In this document: positions 44,614-57,529 of the stretch, one piece after another
Layout of the letters: each line of letters starts with the position of its first letter
How positions within the stretch are numbered: position 1 is the first letter of the stretch
Assembly: GCA_027924585.1 (NCBI GenBank)
Contig: BSBM01000426.1
Span: 65,001-129,000, forward strand
From: Larix kaempferi
Taxonomy: Eukaryota > Streptophyta > Pinopsida > Pinales > Pinaceae
Length of the DNA stretch: 64,000 nucleotides
Reading direction: 5' to 3'
Translations under genes and position numbers: made by a program
Notes under the pieces: model-generated
What the model was told of the DNA's origin: nothing
The model's database searches: none
Seen by the model: the letters and a program-made list of their open reading frames with translations, nothing else

Positions 44614-45040
44614 GAGAAAATGCTAATCACCAGAAGGGGCAGCGACCCTTGTTCTACGAATTGTGGTTAGATAAAATTCTAATCACTAGAAGGGGAAGCC
44701 GAACCTTCTTCTACGGATTGTGATTAGAGAAAATGCTAATCACCAGAAGGGGCAGCTGGCCCTTCTTCTACGGATTGTGATTAGAGAAAATGCTAATCAC
44801 TAGAAGAGGCAACCGACCCTTCTTCTACGGATTGTGATTAGAGAAAATGCTAATCACCAGAAGGGGCAGTCGACCCTTTTTCTACGGATTATGATTAGAG
44901 AAAATGCTAATCACCAGAAGGGGCAGCCGACCCTTCTTCTACGGGTTGTGATTAGAGAAAATACTAATACCTCCGGATTGTTATTAGAGAAAATACTAAT
45001 CACAAGAAGGGGCGGCCGACCCTTCTTTTGCAGAAGGGTT
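44614..45040 (+). repeat. Tandem repeat, 57-bp unit, about 7 copies
   Basis: Unit starts GAGAAAATGCTAATCACCAG and holds CCGACCCTTCTTCTACGG. Starts at 44614, 44670, 44727, 44784, 44841, 44898, 44955, then a short unit at 44987. It directly follows the duplicated LTR end, in the leader. Confidence 0.92.
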
Positions 45041-48000
45041 AAAATTTTCGTATTCGCGACTTGGCTTTTTGCACCCAGAAGCATGGAGTTGCGAGATTGC
45101 GGAAAGGTTAAAATTTCCTTGTCCGCGAGTTGGCTTTCTACACCCGAAATTGTGGAGTTGCGGGATTGCGAGACTGCGGGGTGGAGTAGCCCTAGGTTGA
45201 AAAAGTAGCATTTCCGCACCTGCAGTATGGATTGTGGGATTGCAGGTTGAGGGCTATGTGGTGCGGGATAAAAAAAAAAAAAAAAGAGCCTGAAAATTGA
45301 TTTTTGGATTGCAGGAGCATGCAAGATCAGAATTGGATGAGTTCAATGGCATTCTAAGGCCATTAACGGAGGCCATGAATGAACCAATGAGGATCCCGAG
45401 CTTGTTATTCTCAAATTGGGCATAAATTTGAGATTAATGGATTTTATAAATCGGTGTCCCAACGCTTGATAGAAGGTCGGATTGAGCCAAAATTGATATG
45501 GAGCAGTCATGGAGCAGGCATGGTGTTAAGTTGGAGTTTTGGAGCCAAACTCCAAAGGATGTGGAGTCAGGATGTGCTAGAAGGCCAAAAAGCACTATTC
45601 TAGGCCACGTTTTGGGAAATAGCCTATTTTTGGCCCAAAATTTGGAATTTTGGAAAAATGTGAAAAGTGGAAAGTAGTCAAACCTAGAATTTTATAAAAG
45701 ATGAATGGTGAATTAGAACAGAGATCCGTGAGTTGTTGAGTGTTCCTTGTTATATGGGCTAACTTCGCCCGGTAGAAATTTTTTTGTGATTCTTCATAGA
45801 TTTTCTTCCATAGGTGGCTGAAGTTGGCATCCCATACCAAAATACAACTGTGTAAAAATGTGCAGAATTATGTTGAAAGTTGTCATTTTTGAAGTGATGC
45901 AATTTCCACACCCGATGTCGAAATGGAGCAAGTGGTTAGGCATTGGAAAGCTTATCCAGCAGGGAATAGTGGTACATAATCAGAATTTGAAGGAGGTTAT
46001 CATACATCATATATATTTAGAGCAGAAAAGTGCCAGTGACTGTTTTGGACAATTGTTGTCAATATGGGCCATTTCTAGAATTGCATGCCTGGAAAGTAGC
46101 AGAGACAATGAAATCAAACTAGCTATGATGTGGAAGATGAAGTTCATGCAAAGATGAGGGATTGGAAAGGGAGAATTCCTTAACCCTTGTCTTGCTAACC
46201 GCATTTATATTTTATAAGATTTATGTGCATAAAATTATGGCATGAGAATGCTGAAAATGCAAGAGATTAGATGAGTGGCATGAAGATGCATTGATTGACA
46301 TATTAATAAACATTGCATAGTGCATGAGTATATGTTTTGCATGCATATGACATTACATATTGGTAAAAGTAGTGATATTTCACATATGCAATGAACCACT
46401 AATGGTAAATATTGTGGTTGATAATCACTATTGGTGTTGGTTTTGGTTGTAGGACCAAAGACAACAGAAGCATGGCTAAAGATGTTGATGATGTTGTTGC
46501 ATGAAGCCAACAACCTTATGAAGAAAGGATGGTGCAAAAAATATGTGATCATGAGGTTGGAAAAAGGACTGTGTAGCCTTGGTAAGAGGCCAACCGACCA
46601 GGTAACATCAAGTGATGTTAATGACAACCATGCATGTAATGGTTATTGATGCATAATTGCATGAATGTTGAAAGAGGATTTGGTAAGATCCCTTCGACTA
46701 TGTTTGAACTATGTTGATTTGGTTTGCATGTGGTATTGAGTTTCCGAATGGGAATGTTAACCTCAGAGTATGGTGAGGTGTGGGTAAGTGAAGGCAATGA
46801 TCCCTACACCCTATAATTGCTTAGAAATCTCAATGCATTCATATGAAATTATATCATGTCATTTGAGTATGTCGATTGTGAGTTTAACAACCAAAGCAAG
46901 TGAGGACACATGGTCCTGATTATGGTAATGCATGTTATATGAGATAGTCATGATTAAGTCATAATATGCTTGAATGCATAGTACTCATGAAACAATGCAA
47001 GGTGGCATTGAGTGGATGTGCATTAAGAGATGTTATAAATCTTATAGTTACGCATTGAGTGAATGCATATGAAAAACTTGAGTAAATGTTGTGAATATGC
47101 ATGCATGTGGGTAGCCACACCTGAGGAGATGTATTATGTGCATGCATGATTGTGATATATGTATATGTTTCATTACAATTGAACAATAGATGAAATGATG
47201 GGTTAATGATAATTCTAAGATCATTTCATGAGCTGCTATGAATGCAGGGGAAGAATTGCATGAAGGTAGTTATGATTGACAGGCTTCCAGAGTGCTCTGT
47301 TGGAAGGACAGAGTTGTATACATGATATGGCTATGAATTAATGAGCATTTAAAAGCTTTAAGTTGATTGCATAAATGGTGTGACTGTACCTTGCAATTTT
47401 AGTATGATAACGATGCACGTGAAGTAAATGACTTTTGGTGATATTGATATGTTAAGAGCTGGAAGTGTTTGAATTATGGAATGTTATAATTATGAAAAAT
47501 GCTTCAGTGACTATTGTAGCAATGGAATATTATATGCATGGAGACTTACAAGTGTTTGGGTGATTGAAGTTCATATTTTGAAGGTAGAAAAGTCTAGCAT
47601 ATGGCAATAAGGTTAAGTCCATAGTAAAGACGAGGATCTACCATGTGCAGAAGCCAAAGGTTATGAGAAGGTTCTCATGGTTGTAACTTATGCATGAAAC
47701 AAATCTGAAAATTGTCTGATTTAAGTTTATGAGAATAATCTCATGGTTGCAAATCTAATTTCTGTAGGAAAACATATCCGTAGATTTCAGATTTGAGAAT
47801 TTTCCTATAATTACTAATCACTGTTTGGCTTATGTAAAATTGTGTTAGGAGGACATGTTGTAGGTGGATGTCCATGTATGGTAGCAAACATAAATCCATA
47901 ATGGACAGAATGGTGCCACTTACAAGAGCTAAGCAATATGAGGATAGCCTCATGGCTAAGAAAATCAATTTTTGTAGTAGACAGAGTTGCAAATTCATAT

Positions 48001-49438
48001 TGAATTTAATTATTAGTGCCATGGATTGGTTATGGAACAATAAAATTTGAATTGTATTGTTGAATGTTGATGATTGTTTGGCTATTTAATAAGTGTGTCA
48101 GGAAGACACATTGCAGGAAGACCATGAGAGAGGGCCTACAGAAGCCAAACTTCATGGGAAGGGATTCCATGATTTGGAAATGGGTTTCGGGTGAAACGCC
48201 ATTAGACATTATTAATGTCTCATCTACACTACATGATTGGTAAACAATATGAGTGGAATGGTAAAGATTATGTCAGTAAGACATATGAGGGTTATGTAAC
48301 ATCAAAAGGAGTTGGGATGGCAAACCGAGGGACTATCAACTCAAAGAAGGAGCTCCCATTCCTCATTAATAAAGAAAGACTACATTTGCAAATGGATAAG
48401 TGTTCTCTGACCCTAGCTAAGAATATGCATGTTTAATTGTTAGAATAAATATGCAAAGCCTGTTTTGATTTTATTTCCATTATGGCAGATTGCTTGAATA
48501 TGATTAGAACCTACATAGTTCACATCAGTGAGGAGTGCACACCTTTCTAGTGCTAAGTTATGTTAGGGATGCCAATATTGACTACACCCTAAGGGAATGG
48601 TTGCATTCCTGGTGTTTCAATGTTGGATAGTTAATGTTATGAAATATGTTTACAGTTTTGGAGCAGCAATACTGATGAGCTTGCTTATCCATTTTGTGTT
48701 GACAACTTATACATATGAAATTTGGTGCTGCACATTAAAGGGAAAAGTGAATAAAAGGGTACTCAAGAGGACTATATGAGCAATGGTAACCTTTGTGTAG
48801 TGTGAGTGGGTATCATGGGGCCATGATATCCTGCAGTTAAGAAAGTCACCTAAAGAGTTCCTAAAGGGAACCACCAGTTTGCACAAGAGAAGGAGTACCA
48901 CCCTTATGTGGGCGACGAATTGTTATGCGCATTGAGGGATTGTGACACATTTGAAAGGCTGATGCAAGCCTAAGGAAGAGTAGTAGAGCCTTGACCTATA
49001 ATGGTCGGTGGCACAGTTATCTTCCATTGGACGATAACCTAGATGGATGTGCTGGCTCGGCAATGGAGAGGGCCAACCAGGCACGGGACTGGTTGGGCAC
49101 CACCAAATGCTTGGTAAATCCAGTCGGCGTGAAGGTGTATTGGTAGGGCATTAATTATTTGATGTTTTGGAGCAGCCTGCATGCTAGCCAAACATCCTAG
49201 TCCATAGGAGGATCCGAGGGCTTATAAAGTAAAAGCAGCACCCTATGGACCAGAGAGGAAATGCACAATACATGTAAGTATTCAATTTCATTTATTTTTT
49301 GTTTGGAATAATGAAGATTTCAAGTATAAGTCTTGTAATAGTTAAGCTAATGAACTATTGTTTCTTTGTTGGAAACCTTGGTCATTACAGGAAGCAAGGA
49401 CCTTTAAAGGTAAATCTAGAGAGTGACTAGTTGAGCAT
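45041..49438 (+). other. Non-coding interior of the large element
   Basis: No retroelement domain in any frame across 4.4 kb. A two-copy repeat of about 65 bp around TTGGCTTTYTRCACCCRRAA lies at 45040-45180. Short repeated phrases such as GAGAATAATCTCATGG recur near 47660-47960. Scattered frames of 60-130 codons have no recognisable content. Confidence 0.55.
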
Positions 49439-49626
49439 TAACTATTTGATGTTGTGGAGCAGCCTGCGTGCTGGCCAAACGTACAAGACTATTTGATGTT
49501 GTGGAGCATCCTGCATGCTGGCCAAACATACAAGACTATTTGATGTGGTGGAGTAGCCTGCGTGCTGGCCAAACATACAAGATTATTTGATGTTGAGGGG
49601 CAGCCTGTGCGCTGGCCAAACATCCA
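49439..49626 (+). repeat. Tandem repeat, 47-bp unit, 4 copies
   Basis: Unit ACTATTTGATGTTGTGGAGC continued by AGCCTGCGTGCTGGCCAAAC. A related single unit at about 49155-49200 and similar flanks (CCATAGG, GGCTTGTAAAG) show that a larger segment of about 400 bp was also duplicated. Confidence 0.88.
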
Positions 49627-50341
49627 AGTCCATAGGCAATCCCAAGGCTTGTAAAGCAAAGAAGGACCCTATGGAATAAAGTGAAGACATCCAATGTAGA
49701 TAAGTATTTGGTTATCTTGTAATTTCTTGCTTATGAACATACATGTGTATATGATTTGGTTATGACTTCCTAAACTCTTGTTTAGAGATAAATCCTATGA
49801 AAATAAACTAAACATGCGAATTGATTCAATGTTTGAGTGTAGGTATTGTTGGAAGCAAGGACTATGAAAGCATCTTAAGAATGCATGTGGACATGTGACT
49901 GTCCTAAAAAGATCAGCTTGAGCAGCAATGAAAGATGGTGCTAGTGATATTGTGTGGGTCCTAGCAGCCAAGAGTTGTAGACAAATGATGTGGAGAGACT
50001 CCATGGTTGAGAGGTCTGGAATAGACATGTTGTTGCTGCAACATTCCCCAAATTTTTTTGATTATTTGGGTCCCTCCTATTATTTTGAAGGTTTCCTTTG
50101 TCTTTCTCAAAGCTTGCTTGTTCATCAAAGGTTAATTTTCCTTCCTCTCATCTTCCAAATATTTTTGTTTGATTTTTTGACAAAGGAAAAAACTATCTTT
50201 AGCATTGAGCATAGTTTTTAATGACAACTTTTGTGACAAAAGAACATGAATTATTTTTATTTTGCCCGACACCAGCGCATGGCTTATCCTTAAAATCGTC
50301 GATGGATGGATTGTTTTTCTAAGTAAAAGTTATCTCCATCC

Positions 50342-51005
50342 TTTGGCGCAAGTTCTAACAAGTTATCTCCCACCTTCGACGCAAGTTTCGATCATAATAC
50401 TGCCATCTTCGGCGCAAATCATAAACCTAACTTTGCCTCTTCGGCACAGGTTTTAATCATAACTCTGCCGCTTCGCCAAATTTTCACTACAATTCAACCA
50501 TTTTTAGGCACGAGAACTTAACTATAATTCAACCATTGTTTTTTTATCCTTTCTCGTGCAGGTCTTAAGTTTAAAACTGTCCGCTTATGGTGCCCATCTT
50601 AGCCTTATTTTGGCCGCCTCTAGTGCAAATGCCAACATTATTTCGGATGCTCTGGCGTAGAGTTTAACTTTTAGCGCACTTGAAAGCTTGTTCTGGCGCA
50701 GATCGTAATCCTATCTCGGCCGCCTTCGGCGCAATTACTAACAACATGCCGGACGCTTTGGCGCAGGATTTATGTGTAAAAGGAACGCTGACACAAGGAT
50801 CCTTTACGTCTGTTTTCCACGAATCCATAGCACCCTTTTCATCTGCGCAAATGTTGCATCTAAATCCTCCGCCGACGCGCAAAACTTATCCCTATAGCAC
50901 CCTCCACCATAGCCACGCCTCATCCTTGGACGCAGCCCCGAGCTCAATTCTTGGCGCATCCCATTAGTGCAGAGCTTAACAGTAAAATCACCGCTTTGGC
51001 GCGGA
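50342..51005 (+). repeat. Decaying 32-bp CpG-rich array in U3
   Basis: The first units are clearly 32-33 bp, each opening TTCGGCGCAAG or a variant and closing AACTCTGCCGCC. Farther along, the GGCGCA word keeps recurring with looser spacing to about 51005. The homologous array lies at 60062-60730 in the 3' LTR, where CpG sites are often TG or CA. Confidence 0.75.
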
Positions 51006-51533
51006 AAGCAATTTGGGTAAATGTATGAATACGGAGTTGGTAAGGTCATTAGTGTGGCCATTTGATGTTTTATCTACCCGTCTGCCTCAAGCCCTGTGCT
51101 CATCAATTCTCCAAGCTATCACGTACTAGAAATTAATGCTTCCCCTATATGAATGCATAGAATGGGATACATCCGCATTACCCCTACCCGTCAACAATGT
51201 TGTTTGAAAGCCAAAAACCACCTTAGAGCATGTTAAGAAAACCTTTCAAGCCTGCAGTAATAGCATTATTAATAGCTCCGCATTCATTTGTAAGGCCAAT
51301 AGCCATGAAATGATAGCTGCATCCATGAATTAGTCGATCAATGTTTTAAAATAGCTTTCATATTGTGAAAATGGCGTATTCTGGAAATTTTATAACTATT
51401 TTTACTAATGCTTGAAAGTCATTTGGAAGCTAATTCTGTCACGTTTTCTGTTTTTTCTATAAGAAGCATTGTGTTTAAATAGTTGCTCTAAATGTCTTCT
51501 TATTTGTGCTCTCCGGCTCGCCACAGGTTTAGC

Positions 51534-51728
51534 ATGCAAGAAGAAGCTGCTAGAATCAAGAAGGAAGAGAAATTGAAGGCCCAGAGAGAAGAAGAAGAAA
51601 GGATCGTCCAGGAATAGGTTACCAAACAATAAGAAGAAGAAGAAAGGAGGTTTTTGTTGGAAGAGGCAGACAGATTACTAGTAGAAGTTGAAGAGTCAGC
51701 AAAAGCTATTGATACATCTAGTCCTTAG
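51534..51728 (+). other. Lys/Glu-rich coiled-coil-like frame in the LTR
   Basis: ATG at 51534 opens MQEEAARIKKEEKLKAQREE, continuing EEERIVQE to TAG 51615, then in the same frame EEEERRFLLEEADRLLVEVE to a final TAG. In the 3' LTR copy (ATG 61257) the first TAG is a CAG (Gln). Just before the ATG, a pyrimidine-rich run ending CCACAG resembles a 3' splice site. It may be a captured host exon; no host gene is identified. Confidence 0.4.
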
Positions 51729-51902
51729 TTTGTTTTAAATGAAACAAATGGACCAGCACAGCTGGAATTTATTTTGGTTATATATTTTGTAAAAAGGCAG
51801 CTCTATTATTAGTTTTGTCTTATTAGTCACTAGAAGACAAAATTTTGTTCCCTCCTAGGTTTAGGTTTAGGTTTTTGGGAAAATGAGAAGCATTGTAAAA
51901 TC

Positions 51903-51910
51903 TATAAATA
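51903..51910 (+). promoter_or_regulatory. TATA box in the 5' LTR
   Basis: TATAAATA followed by GGTGAACAGAG, conserved at 61626-61633 in the other LTR. It implies a U3 of about 1.9 kb. Confidence 0.65.
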
Positions 51911-52652
51911 GGTGAACAGAGAGGAGAATATGGACTTTTTGTAGGTGAAAGAAATTTTTTGGCTGGTGCAAATTACTTTGCTGCTTGCTCTACAAACTGG
52001 AATTTCTCCTAATTAAAGCCTGGAGAAGACATTTTTGTTTGGAAATGTGTATTGAATGCTTGTTGGAATCCTCTTGTGTCATTCTTATACTTGTGGGATC
52101 TTTCTTTGCTGTACGAATTATTTCTGTGTAATGGACGATTTTGCTCTCTTTTCTGTACAATGATGTCTCTCTTAAATGAGTAATGGAATGTATTCAGTGA
52201 ATTAAAGCTATCTTTAATATCTGTTATCTTCTGCTGAGATTGCATCTCTATGATTTAATGGCTATCTGTATGATCTTTAGATGTATCTTTCAGCGTAATG
52301 CTCATATTTACAGTTTTCTCCTTGCAAGGATAGATTAGATTTGCTTATACTATTTTAGGTTAATTTAGATTAGTTACCTGCATTTAGCTTAAAGAACTTG
52401 CATTTCATCTTAAACTAAAATACATGAATGGTGGATCGGGCCTCAACTGGTGTAAAGAACAAGAATCTTTAAATCTTACGATAGCCGGAACCATTAACCG
52501 GACGGATTCCCCACACCAAATGGTGAGCGATCTAATTGGGCTCGCTTACCGAGGAGAATCCCTTGCTGATTGATGCTGCGATTTTTGGGGCATCAACAGT
52601 TTTTCGTGCTAGAAGGAGGGCTGATAACGGAGATTCCTCCATTGGAAGAAAC

Positions 52653-53480
52653 ATGACTGGAAACCCACTTGAAACAATAATTTTAGAAAATCCAAATCTT
52701 GAAGTGACAAATCAAGAAAATCCCAATTCTGATTCTGAGCAACAAGAAATGTTGTATGCTGTACCTTTTGTTGAAGTAGCTGATTTACGGAGACATACAC
52801 GAGCTTATGTTAAAAAACTCGGTGATTTAAATGCAATAACTTTTCTCCCTAGAAGAGGAATTCCTAAAAGAGAAAGATAGTATACCCGTGATTCAATCCT
52901 TGTGCAGAGCTTCGAAGAGCTGGTAGATTTGTCTTTAGAAGAGATCACGTAGCCTCTAAAGGAGATCGATTTTGAAGATCCATAAAATCTTGGAGAACTT
53001 TTTACTCCAAAGAACACTTCACTTAATTCACCACACGATTCTCCACCTAATTCTCCACATAGAGCCATGGATGTACCTTCTTAGAGAGCAAGGGGAGCAT
53101 TAAATCTAGCTGGGCCATTTCATGATCTGCCTAAGAATCCAGAGAAATTTTTGCCCAAATACGACCCAGGTAAAGGCATATCTGCTGAAGATCATCTTAA
53201 GAGTTTTTATTTAGATTTGAATCTTTTAAATGTACAGCATGAAGATGTAGTTTGTAGGCTTTTCCCATACACATTTGAACCGAAAGTTTCTTCCTGGTAC
53301 TTTAGCTTACAAGCTAGCTCAATTTCCAATTGGGAAGAGTTTGAGAAATGTTTTTTAAAGAAGTATGGGAATCAGAAAACTGTAGCTACACTCATGAAAT
53401 AATTATTGTCCATGAGAATGGAAAAGAAAGAAAAGGTTCAAGACTTCAACCAAAGTTTCACTAAGCTCTTGAATAATTTC
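52653..53480 (+). pseudogene. Tat-like element gag (N-terminal and capsid part)
   Basis: From ATG 52653 the frame reads MTGNPLETIILENPNLEV, later VADLRRHTRAYVKKLGDLN, then the capsid-like part GPFHDLPKNPEKFLPKYDPG, AEDHLKSFYLDLNLLNVQ, FEPKVSSWYFSLQASSISNW and FEKCFLKKYGNQKT. Four stops interrupt the frame before about 53400, and a frameshift near 53440-53480 moves the rest of gag-pol into another frame. It is the Retrotrans_gag type seen in plant Ty3 elements. No clear zinc knuckle was found. Confidence 0.85.
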
Positions 53481-53481
53481 A

Positions 53482-56400
53482 GTGGCAACTAAACCTATAG
53501 AAGAATCTTTAGTTGAATATTACACAACAACACTTGAAGGACCCATAGCAATGTTTATCAAAAGAGATAAGAAGACCACCCTGGAAGAAAATTTTGAAGA
53601 AGCTATGAAGGTGGAAGAAGAAGCAGACAACATTTCTAAACACGCCTTAGATGTAGAAACAAAGCCAACAACTAATAGAAAACCCCTGCTGCTTACTAGG
53701 AATAAAGAAGAGCCATCGGCGGATATGGAGAACGTAGTTAAAATGATGCAGAAATTGTCCAATAAAATTGTAGATCTTGAAAAAGATAAGGTAGCTAGCA
53801 CATTCAGGAAGCCTTTCAAACCATTCTACAAGAAAAGGGAAGACAATGACCAGCCTCATCCACCTATGAATAACTCCCCTGTTTTAAATCTGAATGAAAT
53901 AGGAATGGAACACTTATGTACCTTTCATCAAGAGCCGCACTCTGAAAAGAGCTATCCACAATGGATTAATTCTATGAGTTTAATAATGAACCAAATGTTG
54001 GATTCACAGATTCCAGATCAAGATGATCCTCCAGAGGAACAAACACTTGAAGTAGAGGAACCCTCCCCAGATACCACCATGGTATTATGGGACTAGGTAC
54101 CTTTAACTTAATTAATAGAAGATGATCCCGTGGAGAGCCCAGTCTTTGCTGTAAACATTAACACTAGCAGTAAAGGTCCCATTGTAGATCCAGTTCCGAG
54201 CTCAACTACGTCCAAACCTAAAAGACACATTACAGTCATTCTGCCTCAACCTAAAGCTAACCCAACAGCTGCCATACAACCAAACATTGACACAAGAGTC
54301 CATCAACCAAAAGTCACATTGAGCAAGACAGACAATCAAACGAAAGTTGTAAAAAAATGTGATATGGGATATGACATCATTGAAGATATAAAGAAGGTAA
54401 AAACAAATGTTTCGATATTCGATATGTGTAGTTTGCCCCAACAACGAAACAAGTTGTTTCAAGCTCTTCAATCCCATCCTAACACTCCATTAACAAACAC
54501 TTAGGAATATCCTGAAATAAATGAGGCTAGTATTGGTGGGAAATCCAAATCCCAGACATTGCCTTTTCTTTTAACTTTTGAAATCTTCAATCACAATGTG
54601 CATAACTGTCTGGTAGATTCTGGAGCATCTTCGAATGTCATGCCACTGTCGATCTGTAAGAAGATTAACGGTCAACCAATTCCATCTCTTGCTCAGATTA
54701 TTCAGTTAGATAGGACTGTTGTTAATGTTGTTGGGGAAATGAAGGATGTGCCCATTAGGTTGTCGACAGATTCTAGAGTGTGTCAGTCCATTGATATAAT
54801 GGTAGATGACATTCCTGAAGCCTATGGTTTAATCCTAAGCAAGGACTGGTCCACAAAACTAAATGGTTACTTTGCAACTGATTGGTCCCATTTATGATTA
54901 CCATATCAGAATAGGCAAAATCAGATTAAAATTTTTAGGGAACCACACATGAAACAAAATGTAACTCATCTAGAAGGAAAGAACGAAGCTGTAGCCTTCT
55001 CATCTTCAATTTTGGGGAATTATTTTTTAGAAATTGATCCGAGTAATTATCAATCTGAAACTATTAGCCATGAATCAGATAAATAGTCCAATCTCCTTCA
55101 TTTTTCTTGGACTGATGATATCGATTGTAACATAGTTAGCTTAGTCACTGACTTAGATCATAGAGATACTAACTTAGTTAAATCAAACAATGTTTTTTGG
55201 ACTTTATACTTTGATGGTTCCAAGACTCTAGAAGGATCCGGAGCTGGTTGTATTCTAGTGGATCCTGAAAGTAATAAGTACTTCTTGTCCTGTAGATTAG
55301 AATTTGATTGTATTAATAACACTGCTGAATATGAAGCTTTAGTCCACGGATTGAAGAAAGCCATCAGTTTAAATGTTAAGTACCTCAAAGTTTTTGGTGA
55401 CTCAGAAATAGTCGTAAGATAGGTGAGAGATACCATTCACTGTCTTTCACCTCATTTGAAAGGTTATCAGGCTGAGGTATGGGATTTAATTACGCATTTT
55501 GATGCTTTCAATATAAAATTTGTTCTTAGACTACAAAATGCTGAGGATGATTTATTAGAAACTTCCGCTTCCAGATTGGTGCCGACTAATAACAAATGTT
55601 CAATTAAACTGGTTTTCAGGCCTTTTGTCCCAGACAACATCACAAATTTCAGATTTTTCGATGATGACGATCAGATCATCAGTTTTCTAACAAATGAAGA
55701 CATGTTCGAAGAAGCTGTGATAGATGAAGAAGAGCATGATGTTGTTTTACAAAAGAAAGATGATGCTAAAGGAAATTTCATCCCCAAAGGGGTGAGGTCA
55801 CTTGAAATGATTTTTGATCTACAGAGTAAGTTCAAAAGGCTAGTAAACACTAAAACCAATATCTCATCGATGCAACACGAATTAGTAAATATGGGCATCG
55901 AAGCTGAACCAAAATTTGTTAACCTTGGTAAATGTTGTTCACCGAGAGAAAGAGATAAGTTCATCAAGCTCTTTCGACAACATAATGATGTTTTTGCATG
56001 GACTTATGAAGATCTGAAAACATATGACACCCGCATTATTCAACATATCATACCAATGAAGGCAGGCATCAAGCCATTTCAGCAGCAATTGAGGAGGATG
56101 CACCCTACTCTCGAACCTATAATTCAAAAAGAATTGAAGAAGTTACTTGATGCTAAGATAATCTTTAAGGTCCGGCATTCCGAGTGGGTTTCTAACCTAG
56201 TTCCCATAAGAAAGAAGTCAGGAGAGATAATATTATGTGTTGACTTCAGAAATCTGAACAGAGCTTCAGATAAAGATAACTCTCATGTCCCTTCAATGGA
56301 ACAAATTCTCCAGATGGTATTAGGATCGGAACTCTTTTCCCTTCTTGATGGTTTATCTAGTTACAATCAAGTATTAGTAGCTAAAGAAGACTGTCTTAAA

Positions 56401-57516
56401 ACTACTTTCCGCACCAAGTGGGGAACTTTCGCGTACCGAAGAATGCCATTCGGCCTAATAAACACAGGAGCCACATTCCAGCAAGCAATGGACATTGCCT
56501 TCTTAGGATTAGGCGGTCATTGTGTTGTTGTCTATCTAGATGATGTGACATTTTTTTCAAAGAAAAGAGAAGACCATGTTGTTCACTTAAAACAGATTTT
56601 CGATCACTGCTGAAAATATGGTATCTCTTTAAACCCCAAGAAGAGTGTGTTTGTTGTTCTTGAAGGTAAACTGCTGGGTCATATCATTTCAAAAAAAGGA
56701 ATTTCAATAGATCAAGAGAGAGTGCAAGTTATCAATCAAATTCCCATGCCCCATAAAAAAAAATCCATGCAGTCATTTATGGGCACTATCAATTTTGTTC
56801 GAATATTTGTCCCCGATTTTGCTCAAACTGTTAAACCTTTGCAGCAAATGGTCAAGCAAAGAACACAGTTCAAATGGACAGAATTAGAAAAGGATACATT
56901 CAGAGATATTAAAGCAGCCATAGCTAATGCTCCTTCCTTAAGAAGCCCAGATTTTGACAAAGATTTTATCTTGTACACTTTTGCTTCAGATGACTCTCTC
57001 ACAGCTGTACTCACGCAAAAGGTAGAATTATGAGACAAATACCCAATCTCGTTTATGAGCATTGGTCTACAAGGTGATAATCTGAACTATCCTGTTGTCG
57101 AAAAATAGGCGTATGTCATGTTCAAAGCAATAAAATAGTTCAGACCATATATTCTTAAGAACATAACTAAAGTTATAGTTCCCCACCCAGCTGTCAAATT
57201 CCTTTTCGTTCAAAAGGAGTTGGGAGAAAGAAGGGGAAACTAGGTTACAGCTCTTCAAGAATATGATTTAGAATTTAAACCGGCCACCATCATCAAAGGA
57301 CAAGGCCTATGTAAATTGCTTACTGAACATCCAATTGATGAAGAACATGATTGGAAGAATGAATCCGAGCTGAATTCAGTCGAAGTATGTCCCATTTTCA
57401 CGGCTCCTGAATCATCGTATAGGGATTTAGAGCATTATTTGCTGCAAGGGTACCTACCAGAACAATGGAGTTCTAAGCAAAGAAGGGTACTCCATTTAAA
57501 ATCAATAGCTTATTAG
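53482..57516 (+). pseudogene. Tat-like gag end, protease, extra RNase H, RT and RNase H
   Basis: One frame, broken by point stops. The gag tail (53482-54096) is Lys/Glu-rich. Protease: NHNVHNCLVDSGASSNVMPL at about 54589-54648, with catalytic DSGA. Extra RNase H (55197-55590): LYFDGSKTLEGSGAGCIL, NTAEYEALVHGL, KVFGDSEIVV and NAEDDLLE, giving D, E, D, D at the expected spots. RT (55980-56615): HEWVS-type block as HSEWVSNLVPIRKKSGE, CVDFRNLNRAS, RRMPFGLINTGATFQQAMD and the active site VVYLDDVTFF. A stop then leads to LLGHIISKKGI, FMGTINFVRIFVPDFAQ and the second RNase H (LYTFASDDSL onward, 56950). The domain order, with the extra RNase H ahead of RT, is the notable point. Confidence 0.88.
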
Positions 57517-57529
57517 ATCATTGATGGAA

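Larger units (their letters stand above)
50028..52598 (+). repeat. 5' LTR, 2571 bp
   Basis: TGTTGTTGCTGCAAC to GGGGCATCAACA. U3 includes a 32-bp-period array (50342-51005) and a Lys/Glu-rich frame; TATAAATA lies at 51903. Confidence 0.92.

Noticed and set aside
45595-48901. Scattered 60-130 codon frames in the large element
   Set aside because: Composition reflects base bias and none matches retroelement or host domains.
52599-52625. TTTTTCGTGCTAGAAGGAGG after the 5' LTR as primer binding site
   Set aside because: It could be a mutated PBS, but it lacks the TGG start expected of a tRNA 3' end complement and I could not assign a tRNA, so it is not annotated.
16396-52760. Similar Asn/Pro-rich starts (QENPN words) of the spliced pseudogene and the Tat-like gag
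   Set aside because: Resemblance is confined to low-complexity Glu-Asn-Pro words; nothing beyond them aligns, so common origin is not supported.
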